This document shows positions 23,628 to 32,288 of a stretch of 64,000 nucleotides of DNA, piece after piece. Under the pieces are notes generated by a model. That model was not told where the DNA came from and searched no databases. It worked only from the letters and a program-made list of their open reading frames with translations. Made by a program: the position numbers and the translations under genes. Positions within the stretch are counted from its first letter, which is position 1; each line of letters begins with the position of its first letter. This DNA comes from Verrucomicrobiota bacterium (GTDB lineage Bacteria > Verrucomicrobiota > Verrucomicrobiia > Opitutales > Opitutaceae), in contig JAEWBF010000126.1 of the NCBI GenBank assembly GCA_023391285.1, positions 124,001 to 188,000 of the forward strand. The letters are read 5' to 3'.

Positions 23628-26552
23628 ATGCAGGCAGCGACGCACATTCACATCAAAGGGGCGAGAGAGCATAACCTGAAGAATCTCGAACTGCGGATTC
23701 CGCGCGGGAAACTCGTGGTGATCACGGGGCCGAGCGGATCGGGGAAGTCGTCGCTGGCGTTCGATACGATCTATGCGGAAGGGTATCGAAAATACATGGA
23801 GAGCCTGTCGACGCAGGCGCGGCAGGTGTTGGAGCAGTTGAAGCGGCCGGATGTGGATTTCATCCATGGGCTGTCGCCGGTGCTGGCGATCGAGCAGCGG
23901 ACGGGGGCGGGCGGTCCGCGGAGCACGATCGCGACGGCGACGGAGATTGCGGATTATGCGCAACTCCTGTGGGCGCTGGTGGGCGAGCAGAGGTGTCCGA
24001 AAGACGGCGGCCGCGTGGTGCAGCGATCGTTGGACGACAATGTGCAACGCGTGCTGACGGAGTGCGCGGGCGAGCGGGTGATTTTGTTGGCGCCGTCGAT
24101 GCGGGCGAAACCGAGTGTATTGAGAGATGAACTACCGCGGTTGCGGCAGCGGGGGTTTCAGCGCGTGCGGCTCGATGGGGAAATCAAGAATTTGGACGAA
24201 CCGAAGTTGATTCCGGGAGGGACGAAGGAGATCGCGGTGGATCTGGTGATCGATCGCTTGGTGGCGAATGCGGATCAGCGGAGTCGACTGGCGGATTCGT
24301 TGGAGCTGGCGTTTCGCGAAGGGAAGGATCGGGTGATCGTGCTGGCGCAGAAGAAGGCGGACGATCCTTGGCGGGAGATCGCGCTGAGCCAGTCGCTGGC
24401 GTGCGAGATTTGCGGGGATGTGTTCGAGCGGCTGACGCCGCGGCATTTTTCGTTCAACCACAAGGAAGGGGCGTGTCCGACGTGCGGCGGGTTGGGGCGG
24501 AAGATGAAATTTGTGCCGGAGCTGATTGTGCCGGATCCGGAGAAGAGTGTGCGCGAAGGGGCGATCAAGCCGTGGCGGATTGGCGGGAAGAATCTCATCA
24601 TCAAACACAATGCGCTGTTGAAGCAGCTGGCGGAGCAGTTGCCGTTCGATCCGGATGTGGCGTGGCGGAAGCTGCCGGAGGAGACGCGGAAGGCGATTTT
24701 GTTTGGGGCGGGGGAGCGTCAGTTTGCGTTCAAGCTGCGGCGGATGCGGGAGGCGAAGGCGGCGACGTTTCCGGGTGTGATCGCGGATCTGGAGGAAAGC
24801 TGGCGGCACACGGACAGCGACGGATTTCGCGCACGGCTGACGACCTTCATGATCGCGGGGGAGTGTCCGGAGTGTCGGGGGACGCGGTTGAATGCGCGGA
24901 GTGGAGCGGTGCTGTTGAAAATCCCAAACGCCAAATCCCAGACGCCAAAGAATGATCAATATTCAAGGGAAGATGGCGGGATTACGTTTCCGGAGTTTTT
25001 GGAGTTGGATGTGGAAGAGGCGCATGAAGTGGCGCGGGCGGCGGTGGCGGAGCATGGGAGCAATGAGGCGGTGAAGGAGGTGGTGACGGGGATCGAGCAG
25101 CGGTTGGAATTTTTGGAGGAGACGGGGTTGGGCTATCTGACGCTCGAGCGGGATTATTCGACGCTGTCGGGCGGCGAGGCGCAGCGCGTGCGGCTGGCGA
25201 CGCAGCTCGGGATGGGATTGATGGGCGTGATCTACGTTTTGGATGAGCCGAGCATTGGGTTGCATCCGCACGACAATCAGAAGCTGTTGGACACGCTGGT
25301 GGCTTTGCGCGATCGCGGGAACACGGTGCTCGTGGTCGAGCATGACGAGGACACGATGCGGCTGGCGGATCAGTTGATTGAGTTGGGGCCGGAGGCGGGC
25401 GTGGAAGGCGGACGGTTGTTGTTTCAAGGCACGCCGGAGGAGTGCGTGCAATTGTCGGCGAAGGAATCGCGGACGGGACCGTATTTGGCGCGGACGTTGA
25501 GCGTGGTGAAGGACGCGAAGACGAAGGAGCCGGATGGCGCGTGGCTGACGGTGCGGGAGGCGCGGGCGAATAATTTGCGCGGGGTCGATGCGCGATTTCC
25601 GGTGGGGTTGTTGACCTGTGTGACGGGCGTGAGCGGGTCGGGGAAAAGCACGCTGGTGAACGACGTGCTCGCGGCGGCGGCGGCGCGGAAGTTGAATGGC
25701 GCGAAGACGATTCCGGGGAAACACCGGCACATCGAGAATCTGGATTTCTTCGAGAAGCTTGTGCAGGTGGATCAAGAGCCGATCGGGCGGAGTCCGCGGT
25801 CGAATCCGGCGACGTATGTGGATTTGTTGGGGTTGTTGCGGGACTTGTTTGCACAAGTGCCGCTGGCGAAAGTGCGCGGCTACAAAGCGAGCCGGTTTTC
25901 GTTCAATGTGCGCGGTGGGCGGTGCGAGCGGTGTCAGGGCGACGGCGTGATCAAGTTGGACATGCAGTTCATGGCGGACGCGTATGCGCCGTGTCCGAGT
26001 TGCGGCGGGCGGAGGTTCAATCGCGAGACGCTGGAAATTTTGTTTCACGGCAAGTCGATCGCGGACGTGCTCGACATGACGGTGCGCGAGGCGATCACGC
26101 TGTTTCGCAACATTCCGCGGGTGATCGACAAGCTGGCGACGCTGGATGCGGTGGGGCTCGGTTATCTGACGCTCGGGCAATCGGCGACGACGCTATCGGG
26201 CGGCGAAGCGCAGCGGTTGAAGTTGTCGCTGGAGCTGAGCAAGCGGCAGCAGGGGGCGAACCTATATATTCTAGACGAGCCGACGACGGGGCTGCACTGG
26301 GTGGATATCCAGAAGTTGATGGACCTGTTGTTTAAGCTGCGCGACGCGGGCAACACGGTGATCGTGATCGAGCACAATCTGGATGTGATCAATCTGGCGG
26401 ATTGGATCATCGATCTTGGGCCGGGCGGCGGGCGCGAAGGAGGCGAGATCGTGTTTGCGGGCGCGCGGGCTGAGATCGAGGCGAGTGGGAGGTCGTTGAC
26501 GGGGGAGGCGTTGCGACGCTGGCGGGCGGAGGCGAAGACGAGTGCGGCGTGA
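23628..26552 (+). CDS. uvrA: UvrA, excinuclease ABC subunit A, with in-frame repeat insertion
   Basis: Damage-recognition ATPase of nucleotide excision repair, acting with UvrB and UvrC; 974 residues. Walker A motifs are GPSGSGKS (34-41) and GVSGSGKS (667-674). Two zinc modules (CEICG...CPTCG and CERCQ...CPSCG) and both LSGGEAQR signatures are present. Residues 431-449, starting KIPNAKSQTPKN, have no counterpart in the family. They sit where the chain normally runs from ...AVxV straight into GG...L.VxEA. The coding DNA there is AT-rich and holds a tandem 14-bp repeat. The frame stays open, so the protein may still work. ATG 23628 matches the family start. I found no LexA-type box upstream. 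Confidence 0.97.
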   Translation: MQAATHIHIKGAREHNLKNLELRIPRGKLVVITGPSGSGKSSLAFDTIYAEGYRKYMESLSTQARQVLEQLKRPDVDFIHGLSPVLAIEQRTGAGGPRSTIATATEIADYAQLLWALVGEQRCPKDGGRVVQRSLDDNVQRVLTECAGERVILLAPSMRAKPSVLRDELPRLRQRGFQRVRLDGEIKNLDEPKLIPGGTKEIAVDLVIDRLVANADQRSRLADSLELAFREGKDRVIVLAQKKADDPWREIALSQSLACEICGDVFERLTPRHFSFNHKEGACPTCGGLGRKMKFVPELIVPDPEKSVREGAIKPWRIGGKNLIIKHNALLKQLAEQLPFDPDVAWRKLPEETRKAILFGAGERQFAFKLRRMREAKAATFPGVIADLEESWRHTDSDGFRARLTTFMIAGECPECRGTRLNARSGAVLLKIPNAKSQTPKNDQYSREDGGITFPEFLELDVEEAHEVARAAVAEHGSNEAVKEVVTGIEQRLEFLEETGLGYLTLERDYSTLSGGEAQRVRLATQLGMGLMGVIYVLDEPSIGLHPHDNQKLLDTLVALRDRGNTVLVVEHDEDTMRLADQLIELGPEAGVEGGRLLFQGTPEECVQLSAKESRTGPYLARTLSVVKDAKTKEPDGAWLTVREARANNLRGVDARFPVGLLTCVTGVSGSGKSTLVNDVLAAAAARKLNGAKTIPGKHRHIENLDFFEKLVQVDQEPIGRSPRSNPATYVDLLGLLRDLFAQVPLAKVRGYKASRFSFNVRGGRCERCQGDGVIKLDMQFMADAYAPCPSCGGRRFNRETLEILFHGKSIADVLDMTVREAITLFRNIPRVIDKLATLDAVGLGYLTLGQSATTLSGGEAQRLKLSLELSKRQQGANLYILDEPTTGLHWVDIQKLMDLLFKLRDAGNTVIVIEHNLDVINLADWIIDLGPGGGREGGEIVFAGARAEIEASGRSLTGEALRRWRAEAKTSAA
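24918..24975 (+). repeat. AT-rich repeat inserted in frame within uvrA
   Basis: Two tandem 14-bp units, ATCCCAAACGCCAA (24921-24934) and ATCCCAGACGCCAA (24935-24948), are followed by AGAATGATCAATATTCAAGG. The wording resembles the AAATCCCAAA-type filler repeats found between genes in many genomes. The segment contributes 19 codons (57 bases) to uvrA without a stop or frameshift. Its base composition differs sharply from the surrounding gene. Confidence 0.8.
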
Positions 26553-26556
26553 TCGC

Positions 26557-26579
26557 GTGCGGGTTGAAGCGTCGCGCTA
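26557..26579. repeat. Gene-end repeat supplying the AI-2E transporter stop codon
   Basis: GTGCGGGTTGAAGCGTCGC followed by GCTA; the minus strand reads TAG then CGCGACGCTTCAACCCGC. It matches the element at 4280-4302 with a few substitutions. It starts four bases past the uvrA stop and supplies the TAG of the convergent gene. Confidence 0.7.
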
Positions 26580-27635
26580 TTTGGCGTCGCCGATGGAGGA
26601 TTGGGAGCAATCGCCGAGGACGTCCTGGATGTAGAGGGTTTGGACGAGCACGATGAGGACGGCGAGAAGGGGTGTGGCGACGATGACGCCGATGAAACCG
26701 GCGATGAGGCCGAGCGTGAGTTGGGCGGTGAGGGTGAGCGCGGGCGGAAGGAGGACGGTTTCGCGTTCGATGAACGGCGTGATGCCGTAACTCTCGATGG
26801 TTTGAACGCCGATATAAAGGAGCGCGATGTAGAGCGCGGTGGAGGGGCCTTGGACGAAACCGAGGAGAAGCGCGGGAAAGGCGGCGATGACGGGGCCGAT
26901 GTTTGGAATGAACGTAAGCAGGCTGGCGAAGATCGCGAGGCTGAGCGCGAGAGGGATGTCGAGCAGCCAGAGGCCGATGCCGGTGAGCACGCCGACGATG
27001 CCCATCGAGATGAATTTGGCGACGAGCCAACGGCGGAGAACGCGGCTCATTTTGTCGAGCACCTCGGCTGCGCGCGGACGGCGGTGGCGGGGAAACAAAC
27101 GAATGGTGCCGCGGATGTAGGTGTTGGGTTCGATCGCGAGGAAGAGGCCGAGAAAAATGGCGGCGAGCGCGGCACCGGCGGCGCCGACAGCCGTGGTGAA
27201 AATACCGGCGGCTCGGGTGGTGATCGTTTTGGCTTCGGGCAACCAGCGCGATTCGTCGCCGATGGTATCGAGGAGCGGCCGGGCCCATGACGTGGTGGCG
27301 AGCCGTTGTTGGGCTTTGTCCCAAGCGACGGGGATGTCCTGGCGAAGCTTGCGAGCTTGGGCGGACGCTTGTGGCACCACAAAGATGGTGAGCAAGGCCA
27401 CTAACAAAAGAAGGAGCAGCATCGCGATGGCGAGGGAAGCGCGGTAGCCAAGCGGAAGCAGTTTTTGCACGCCGCGGGCGAGGGCAGAGAAAAACACGCC
27501 GAACATGATGCCAATGAACACGACGAGAACGGCGGGCGCCGCGGCGAGGGCGAAGCCGGCGAGCACCACGATCGCGACCACGGCGAGCAGCCGGAGTTGG
27601 AAGGGCGAAAGCGGAAATCGGCGGAAGGCGGGCAT
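26577..27635 (-). CDS. AI-2E family transporter (PerM/TqsA-like)
   Basis: Integral-membrane protein of the AI-2E exporter family, 352 residues, with about eight hydrophobic segments. The pattern runs from paired N-terminal helices (about 12-60) through a long soluble loop (about 90-150). It ends with the conserved block GIGLWLLDIPLALSLAIFASLLTFIPNIGPVIAAFPA and QTIESYGITPFIERETVLLPPALT. Relatives export autoinducer-2 or act as sodium/proton antiporters; the substrate here is not predictable. ATG 27635 fits the family start, and upstream in-frame sequence is repeat and intergenic. The stop codon is a repeat edge. Confidence 0.88.
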   Translation of the reverse strand: MPAFRRFPLSPFQLRLLAVVAIVVLAGFALAAAPAVLVVFIGIMFGVFFSALARGVQKLLPLGYRASLAIAMLLLLLLVALLTIFVVPQASAQARKLRQDIPVAWDKAQQRLATTSWARPLLDTIGDESRWLPEAKTITTRAAGIFTTAVGAAGAALAAIFLGLFLAIEPNTYIRGTIRLFPRHRRPRAAEVLDKMSRVLRRWLVAKFISMGIVGVLTGIGLWLLDIPLALSLAIFASLLTFIPNIGPVIAAFPALLLGFVQGPSTALYIALLYIGVQTIESYGITPFIERETVLLPPALTLTAQLTLGLIAGFIGVIVATPLLAVLIVLVQTLYIQDVLGDCSQSSIGDAK

Positions 27636-27720
27636 CGGGGGCTGAGCTAACGCGGTGACGCGCAGGATAGTAAGGGCGTCGGTGGGGCTGTTCCGGTTTT
27701 GAAACGCGAGTGGGGAGGGT

Positions 27721-27757
27721 GGCGGGCGGGCGGCTCGCCGGGACGGCTCGCCCTTCC
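27721..27757. repeat. GC-rich interspersed repeat (GGGCGAGCCG family)
   Basis: GGCGGGCGGGCGGCTCGCCG followed by GGACGGCTCGCCC. It shares the TCGCC and GGACG blocks with 16505-16537 and the GGCTCGCCC block with 34435-34456. It lies in the 224-base divergent gap before the DUF3300 gene, which otherwise shows no feature I can name. Confidence 0.55.
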
Positions 27758-27859
27758 TGCTGGAGGTTGCGACGAGATGTGATCGATGGAAGGGTGATGC
27801 GAGGCCGGTGTCACCACAGCGGCACGGCGGCGTCATCAATCGGGTAACCCCTTCGAGAA

Positions 27860-29434
27860 ATGAAAACCACACTCAGCCTATTTTTCGCTTTCGGCGTGAT
27901 GATCGCCGGAGCTGTGCGGGCCATCGGCCAAACCGCGACAGCGACTCCGGCGGTGGCTGCGGCGGTGGCGACATCGGATGAGATGGAGCAGTTGGTGGCG
28001 CCGATCGCGTTGTATCCGGATGTGTTGGTGGCGTTGATACTGCCGGCGGCGATCGAGAGCGCCGATGTCGTGTTGGCGGCGCGGTTTTTGGAGAGAGGAG
28101 GCGCGGAAGCGCAGATCGATGGCCAACCGTGGAACGATAGCGTGAAAGGTCTCGCGCGTTACCCGGACGTGGTGAAATGGATGGATGAGAATCTCTCGTG
28201 GACGCGGCAGTTGGGCGACGCGTATCTGGAAAAACCGGAGGACGTGATGGCAGCGATCCAACGCGTGCGGGCGCGGGCGAAAGCGCAAGGATTGTTGGCG
28301 AGCACGGCGGAGCAGGAGATTGTGGCTGAAGGAGAATATATTCGCATCGTGCCGGCGCAGCCGCACGTGGTGTATGTGCCGCGTTACGATCCGGAGGTGA
28401 TCTTTGTGGAGCGGCCGGTGATCTATCGTCACGAGCCGTGGATTACGTTCGGCGTGGGATTTGGCGTGGGTTGGTGGCTGGGGTATGACTGTGATTGGGG
28501 CAGGCGGGTGATCGTGGTGAATCCGAGCTATCGGAGCCACTGGCGGCATCACCATGACTGGCGGCATCACCGCTTCGTGCACAATCACCGGTTTCACCAC
28601 GATTGGAAGCCGTGGACGCCGTCGCACCGACGTCATCATTATCAACGGAATCACCACAATCATTTCAATCGGCCGGGGCGTGAGATAGCGCGTCCGACGC
28701 CGCATCATGGAGCACCGCGGCATGATTGGAACCGGCGTTGGGATCGGCGGGAGCAGCATCAAGCGCGGCCGGGGCTTCGCGACGGGCAGAGGAATCATTT
28801 TGGGCGAGACGGGCAGCAGCGGCGTGAAATCGCGCGGCCGCCCGCGTCTAACTGGCGAGCGGGGCCGCGCGGACAAGGCATTCAACAACCGCCCGCGGGT
28901 GCGTCGCCGCAGGTGAGGCAGCGTAACGAAGAACGACGTGAGTGGCGGCGCGATGGGCAGCGTGAAGGGAATCGCGGGCCTGAACGGCGCCGCGAGTGGA
29001 CGCCGAATGCGCCGCGGGTGGTGGGAACGCCGCCGGCGGGAACGTTGAGGCAGCAGCAACCTGCGGCTGCGCCCTCACCGCGTCCGCAGTTCGGTCAACG
29101 GCCGGAGATGCGGCAGCGGCCCGAAGGCGCGCAGCGGCGTGACATGCGGCCGCAAGGTCAGGGCCAACCCCGACAGCACGTGCAACAGCAACGACCGGAG
29201 AGGGTGCAGGCGCCGAGGGCGGTTCCTCCGCAGGTCGCGGCGGCGCCCGCGCCGCGCGCGGTTCCGGCGCCGGAGCGACGGGCTTCGATGGGGAGCGATG
29301 CGCGCAGCCATTCCGCACCGAGGATTTCTGCTCCGAGTTCGGGTGAGCGGAGCGCGAGCGGGGTGATGCGTGGAGGACCTCGTGGTGGTGACGGAGGGCG
29401 GTCCGGTGGTCGTGGCGGACGCGGGGAGCGGTGA
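27860..29434 (+). CDS. DUF3300 exported protein with His-rich and Arg/Gln-rich tail
   Basis: A 524-residue exported protein. A signal peptide (about 1-24) precedes a DUF3300 domain (about 40-190: LVAPIALYPDVLVALILPAA, WMDENLSWTRQLGDAY, VYVPRYDPEVIF). A short glycine/aromatic segment (about 193-215) leads to a strongly His-rich stretch (about 222-282, rich in WRHH, HNH and RHHY). The last 240 residues are low-complexity Arg/Gln/Pro/Gly. The His-rich part could bind metal ions. The basic tail could contact nucleic acid, LPS or peptidoglycan; this is inference. A bidirectional terminator follows. Confidence 0.8.
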   Translation: MKTTLSLFFAFGVMIAGAVRAIGQTATATPAVAAAVATSDEMEQLVAPIALYPDVLVALILPAAIESADVVLAARFLERGGAEAQIDGQPWNDSVKGLARYPDVVKWMDENLSWTRQLGDAYLEKPEDVMAAIQRVRARAKAQGLLASTAEQEIVAEGEYIRIVPAQPHVVYVPRYDPEVIFVERPVIYRHEPWITFGVGFGVGWWLGYDCDWGRRVIVVNPSYRSHWRHHHDWRHHRFVHNHRFHHDWKPWTPSHRRHHYQRNHHNHFNRPGREIARPTPHHGAPRHDWNRRWDRREQHQARPGLRDGQRNHFGRDGQQRREIARPPASNWRAGPRGQGIQQPPAGASPQVRQRNEERREWRRDGQREGNRGPERRREWTPNAPRVVGTPPAGTLRQQQPAAAPSPRPQFGQRPEMRQRPEGAQRRDMRPQGQGQPRQHVQQQRPERVQAPRAVPPQVAAAPAPRAVPAPERRASMGSDARSHSAPRISAPSSGERSASGVMRGGPRGGDGGRSGGRGGRGER

Positions 29435-29460
29435 GGGAGAGGAGTCTCCGATAAAATCAA

Positions 29461-29489
29461 AAAAGCCCGCGAATGTTCGCGGGCTTTTT
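29461..29489. terminator. Bidirectional intrinsic terminator
   Basis: A-run, GCCCGCGAA (29465-29473), 2-nt gap, TTCGCGGGC (29476-29484), T-run. The A-tract before and T-tract after allow it to serve both the DUF3300 gene and the convergent lipoprotein gene. Confidence 0.9.
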
Positions 29490-29514
29490 CATGTTTTCGC
29501 CAGCACGCTGGGTT

Positions 29515-30060
29515 TCAACGCCAGCGTTCGCGGACGTAGACGTAGCCGTTGCCCTGCCGGCGCCACTGCGGAGGTTCGAAGGAGTTGTAGCCCGCGGGCG
29601 GGATTTCCCAATGGCCGGCGACCCAAGTGTAGTTTCGGCCGCTGTAGGACCAATAGCCGGGAACCCAGACGGCGTTCGACGTGGGCTGGGGAGTGACGGC
29701 TTCGGATTGAGCGGGCGGCGCCGGAGGCGGAGAACCTTCGACGTAGATGTTGGTGACGGCGGGATCGTTGGCGTCGTATCCAGAATACCCGGACGACGTG
29801 GAGGAGGCTTCGCGACGATCCTTGCGATTGCCGAGGGCGCCTCCGGCGATGGCTCCGGCTGCGGCGCCGATGGCGGCGCCGGAGGCGGCGTTGCCACTGC
29901 CGCGGTTGTTGCCGATGACGGCGCCCGCGAGTGCGCCGAGCGCGGCACCACCGGCCGCGCCGCGCGTGGTATTCGAAGAGGTGCTGGAACAACCTGCGGA
30001 GAGCGAGCTGACGAGGAGCGCCAGCACGCAGGCCTGCTGTCCTTTGGTTAGCATTTTCAT
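29515..30060 (-). CDS. Glycine-zipper lipoprotein with WxxGxW C-terminal repeats
   Basis: A 181-residue lipoprotein. Signal sequence with lipobox LSAGC places the acylated Cys near residue 22. A glycine-zipper segment (about 31-73: AGGAALGALAGAVIGNNRG, SGAAIGAAAGAIAGG) could insert in the outer membrane. A Pro/Ser-rich linker leads to the C-terminal part, which carries WVPGYWSYSG, WVAGHWEIPP and PPQWRRQGNGYVYV, the WxxGxW-type repeats found in BcpO-related proteins. A structural role in the outer membrane is likely. ATG 30060 gives the clean lipoprotein signal; the preceding in-frame sequence lies in a repeat. Confidence 0.82.
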   Translation of the reverse strand: MKMLTKGQQACVLALLVSSLSAGCSSTSSNTTRGAAGGAALGALAGAVIGNNRGSGNAASGAAIGAAAGAIAGGALGNRKDRREASSTSSGYSGYDANDPAVTNIYVEGSPPPAPPAQSEAVTPQPTSNAVWVPGYWSYSGRNYTWVAGHWEIPPAGYNSFEPPQWRRQGNGYVYVRERWR

Positions 30061-30117
30061 GGCGACGGCATAGTGCCCGGTCGCCGAGGCGCGGTTCCTA
30101 GGGGGCGGCCCCAAGGG

Positions 30118-30160
30118 AGCAGGGAGGAATTGCGCGGTGGGGGGACCGCGCCTCCATTCC
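30118..30160. repeat. GC-rich interspersed repeat copy
   Basis: CAGGGAGGAATTGCGCGGTG followed by GGGGGACCGCGCCTCCATT, a partly decayed copy of the 14-73 family. It lies between the lipoprotein gene and the end of the YebC-family gene, beside the latter's stop codon. Confidence 0.6.
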
Positions 30161-30169
30161 ACCACGTGG

Positions 30170-30901
30170 TTATCTCACGGCGGCCCAGACGCGTTGGACG
30201 TCGTCGTGATCTTCGAGGGCCTGGAGAAATTCGCCGACTTCGGCGCGGGCAGTGTCGTCGAGCTCGGGATGAGTTTTGGCGAGATAACCGATTTCGCTGG
30301 TGACGACGGTCCAGCCATTTTGGGCGAGCCAGGTGGACACCGCGTGGACGGCGGTGCGCTCGGTGATGAAGCGGGTGCCGGCGCGGTCGGCGGGGATGTC
30401 GTCGTTTTGGTCGTGCGTGAGTGATTCGAAATCGTTGGCCCCGGCCTCGATGGCGGCGGCTTCGCGATCGACGTTGAGATCGGCGTGATGGGCTTCGACG
30501 AGGCCGACGTGATCGAAGAGGAACTTATTGCTGCCCGCTGCGCCGAGGATGCCCTTCTTGAAGAGGACGCGGATTTCGGGGGCGGTGCGCTGGTGGTTGT
30601 CGGTGTAAACCTCGACGATCACGGGGACTTTGTGCGGTGCGTAGCCTTCGAAGACGACATGCTCCATCGAGCTTTTGTCGCCGCCGGTGCCCGCGCCTTT
30701 GGCGATGGCGCGCTCGATGACGTCGCGGGTGACGCTCGCTTTTCGCGCTTTTTCGACGGCGGCGAAAAGTCGGGGGTTGGCGGCGATGTCGGGACCGCCG
30801 AGCTTGGCGGCGACGGTCATTTCCTTGACGAGTTTTCCGACCATCTGGCCCTTCTTCAGGTTTACGATGGCGCGTTTTGCGTGAAGCCACTGGCGTCCCA
30901 T
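30170..30901 (-). CDS. YebC/PmpR (TACO1) family protein
   Basis: A 243-residue cytosolic protein of the YebC family, known both as DNA-binding regulators and as translation factors that help ribosomes through difficult sequences. The core is intact: KKGQMVGKLVKEMTVAAKLGGPD, NPRLFAAVEKARK, VFEGYAPHKVPVIVEVYTDN, GILGAAGSNKFLFDH and EDHDDVQRVW. The N-terminus reads MGRQWLHAKR rather than the common MAGHSKWANIKHRK, closer to the YeeN-like branch. It stands alone, divergent from the DUF4252 gene. ATG 30901 matches the family start. Its usual ruvC partner is not adjacent. Confidence 0.92.
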   Translation of the reverse strand: MGRQWLHAKRAIVNLKKGQMVGKLVKEMTVAAKLGGPDIAANPRLFAAVEKARKASVTRDVIERAIAKGAGTGGDKSSMEHVVFEGYAPHKVPVIVEVYTDNHQRTAPEIRVLFKKGILGAAGSNKFLFDHVGLVEAHHADLNVDREAAAIEAGANDFESLTHDQNDDIPADRAGTRFITERTAVHAVSTWLAQNGWTVVTSEIGYLAKTHPELDDTARAEVGEFLQALEDHDDVQRVWAAVR

Positions 30902-31069
30902 AGGAGCGGGGGAAGCTGGAGAACGCGCGGGCGGGGCGCAATCGCGAACGCGGGGCCGCAATATTTCGAGAGGCGCGGTGCAACTTTGCGCGGGGGAGCG
31001 GTGTGATGGAGACAACCGCAACGCATTAAGCGCTGCACTTTCCAACCAGATTAATCCACAGGTATTCCC

Positions 31070-31630
31070 ATGAAACGTTTTCGTCTTCTCTCGATTCTCT
31101 CCGCTGTCGCGCTGGCCGCGACGAGTGTTCGTGCCGCTGAACCGGGGTATGTCGATCTCGGCAAATTCACGCCGGCGAAAGGCTGTGAGTTCGTTGAAGT
31201 GAATTTGCATGCTCCGATGATCAAGCTCGCGGCGCGCTTCGTGGACAAAGAAGAGCCGCAAGTCGCGGAGCTATTGCGCAGCTTGAAACACGTGCGGGTG
31301 AACGTCGTGGGTTTCAACGAAACCAACAAGACGGAGACAACCGATCGCGTGGACGCGATTCGCACCGAACTCGAGGGGCAGGGCTGGGTGAGACTCGTGA
31401 CGGTGAAGGAGGCGGAGCAGGCGGAGGATGTGGGCGTCTATGTGAAGATGCGGGAAGACGAGAGCATCGATGGTTTGGTGGTGACGGTGATCGATCGCTC
31501 GGACGACAAGGCGGTGTTTGTGAATGTGGTGGGCAACATTACGCCGGAGCAGATCTCCGCGTTGGGCGAAGGTTTAAACATCGAGCCCCTCGCGAAGCTG
31601 TCGCTGAAGGGCCGGAAGAAGTCGGTGTGA
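31070..31630 (+). CDS. DUF4252 exported protein
   Basis: A 186-residue protein with a signal peptide (about 1-22) and a DUF4252-like body. Conserved-looking parts are LLRSLKHVRVNVVGF, RVDAIRTELEGQGWVRLV, VGVYVKMREDESIDGLVVTVID and VFVNVVGNITPEQISAL. The family is uncharacterised and occurs mostly in Bacteroidota and Verrucomicrobiota, often near sigma factors or stress genes. The next gene looks like a membrane-anchored relative, so the two may act together. No catalytic motif is visible. Confidence 0.78.
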   Translation: MKRFRLLSILSAVALAATSVRAAEPGYVDLGKFTPAKGCEFVEVNLHAPMIKLAARFVDKEEPQVAELLRSLKHVRVNVVGFNETNKTETTDRVDAIRTELEGQGWVRLVTVKEAEQAEDVGVYVKMREDESIDGLVVTVIDRSDDKAVFVNVVGNITPEQISALGEGLNIEPLAKLSLKGRKKSV

Positions 31631-31661
31631 GCGAACGGCGCACGAACGAACGAGGAGCGCG

Positions 31662-32258
31662 ATGAACTCCGCACATGTTTCAGGATCCGCGCCGAGGAGG
31701 CGTTTCCGCTGGTGGCAATGGCTGCTGGCGCTCGGCGCGGCGGGCGTCGCGTTGCTGGCGATCGTGGTGATCAACGCGGTGACGTTGGCGCGCGATGCGG
31801 CGGCGTTGCGCGATGATGTGGTGGCCGCGCTGGCGACGAAAGCGAAAGTAAACGTGCAGGTTTCGGCCGGGCCGGTATTGTTGAGCGCGGTGCGAGCCGG
31901 CCTGAGCTTCGTGAAAGACATGCCGGGCGAAGCGAGGATGGCGTTGCGCGCGGTGCGGAAGGCGAGCGTGGGCGTTTATACGATCGATGCGGACGGACGC
32001 GAGGATCGGGCGCAGGCGATGTTCGCGTCCGCGGCAGCGGCGATGGCGCGGCGCGGGTGGGAGCGTGTGGTGGCGGTGAACGACGGCGACACGCAAGTGA
32101 TGGTTTTTGCGCCAACGCGGAGTGGTTGGACGAGTGCGCAGAAGGTGTGCGTGGCGGTTTGCGACGGTGATAAGTTGGTCGTGGTGACGGGGACGGTTCG
32201 GCCGGAGCCGTTGATGGAGATCGCGGCGCGGCGAGGGGCGGTGTCGCGGTTTTTCTGA
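31662..32258 (+). CDS. Membrane-anchored protein, distant DUF4252-like
   Basis: A 198-residue protein not confidently assignable. A transmembrane helix (about 18-42) is followed by a periplasmic domain. The order of elements echoes the preceding DUF4252 protein: VRKASVGVYTIDADGREDRAQAMFASAAAAMARRGWERVVAVNDGD, then KVCVAVCDGDKLVVVTGTVRPEPLMEIA. That suggests a diverged duplicate with a membrane anchor in place of a signal peptide. It has one of the few strong Shine-Dalgarno sequences here (GAGGAG, 5 bases before the ATG). The gap to the upstream stop is 31 bases, so the two are probably co-transcribed. Function is unknown. Confidence 0.65.
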   Translation: MNSAHVSGSAPRRRFRWWQWLLALGAAGVALLAIVVINAVTLARDAAALRDDVVAALATKAKVNVQVSAGPVLLSAVRAGLSFVKDMPGEARMALRAVRKASVGVYTIDADGREDRAQAMFASAAAAMARRGWERVVAVNDGDTQVMVFAPTRSGWTSAQKVCVAVCDGDKLVVVTGTVRPEPLMEIAARRGAVSRFF

Positions 32259-32286
32259 GGCGGGGGTCGGGAGACCCCGCCCTACA
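32259..32286. repeat. GC-rich inverted repeat at a convergent junction
   Basis: GGCGGGGGTCGGGAGACCCC followed by GCCCTACA; the same element as 35701-35727 apart from one extra G. The inner arms GGTC/GACC and outer GGCGGGG/CCCCGCC form a strong stem. It fills the space between the convergent genes ending at 32258 and 32289. Confidence 0.75.
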
Positions 32287-32288
32287 TG

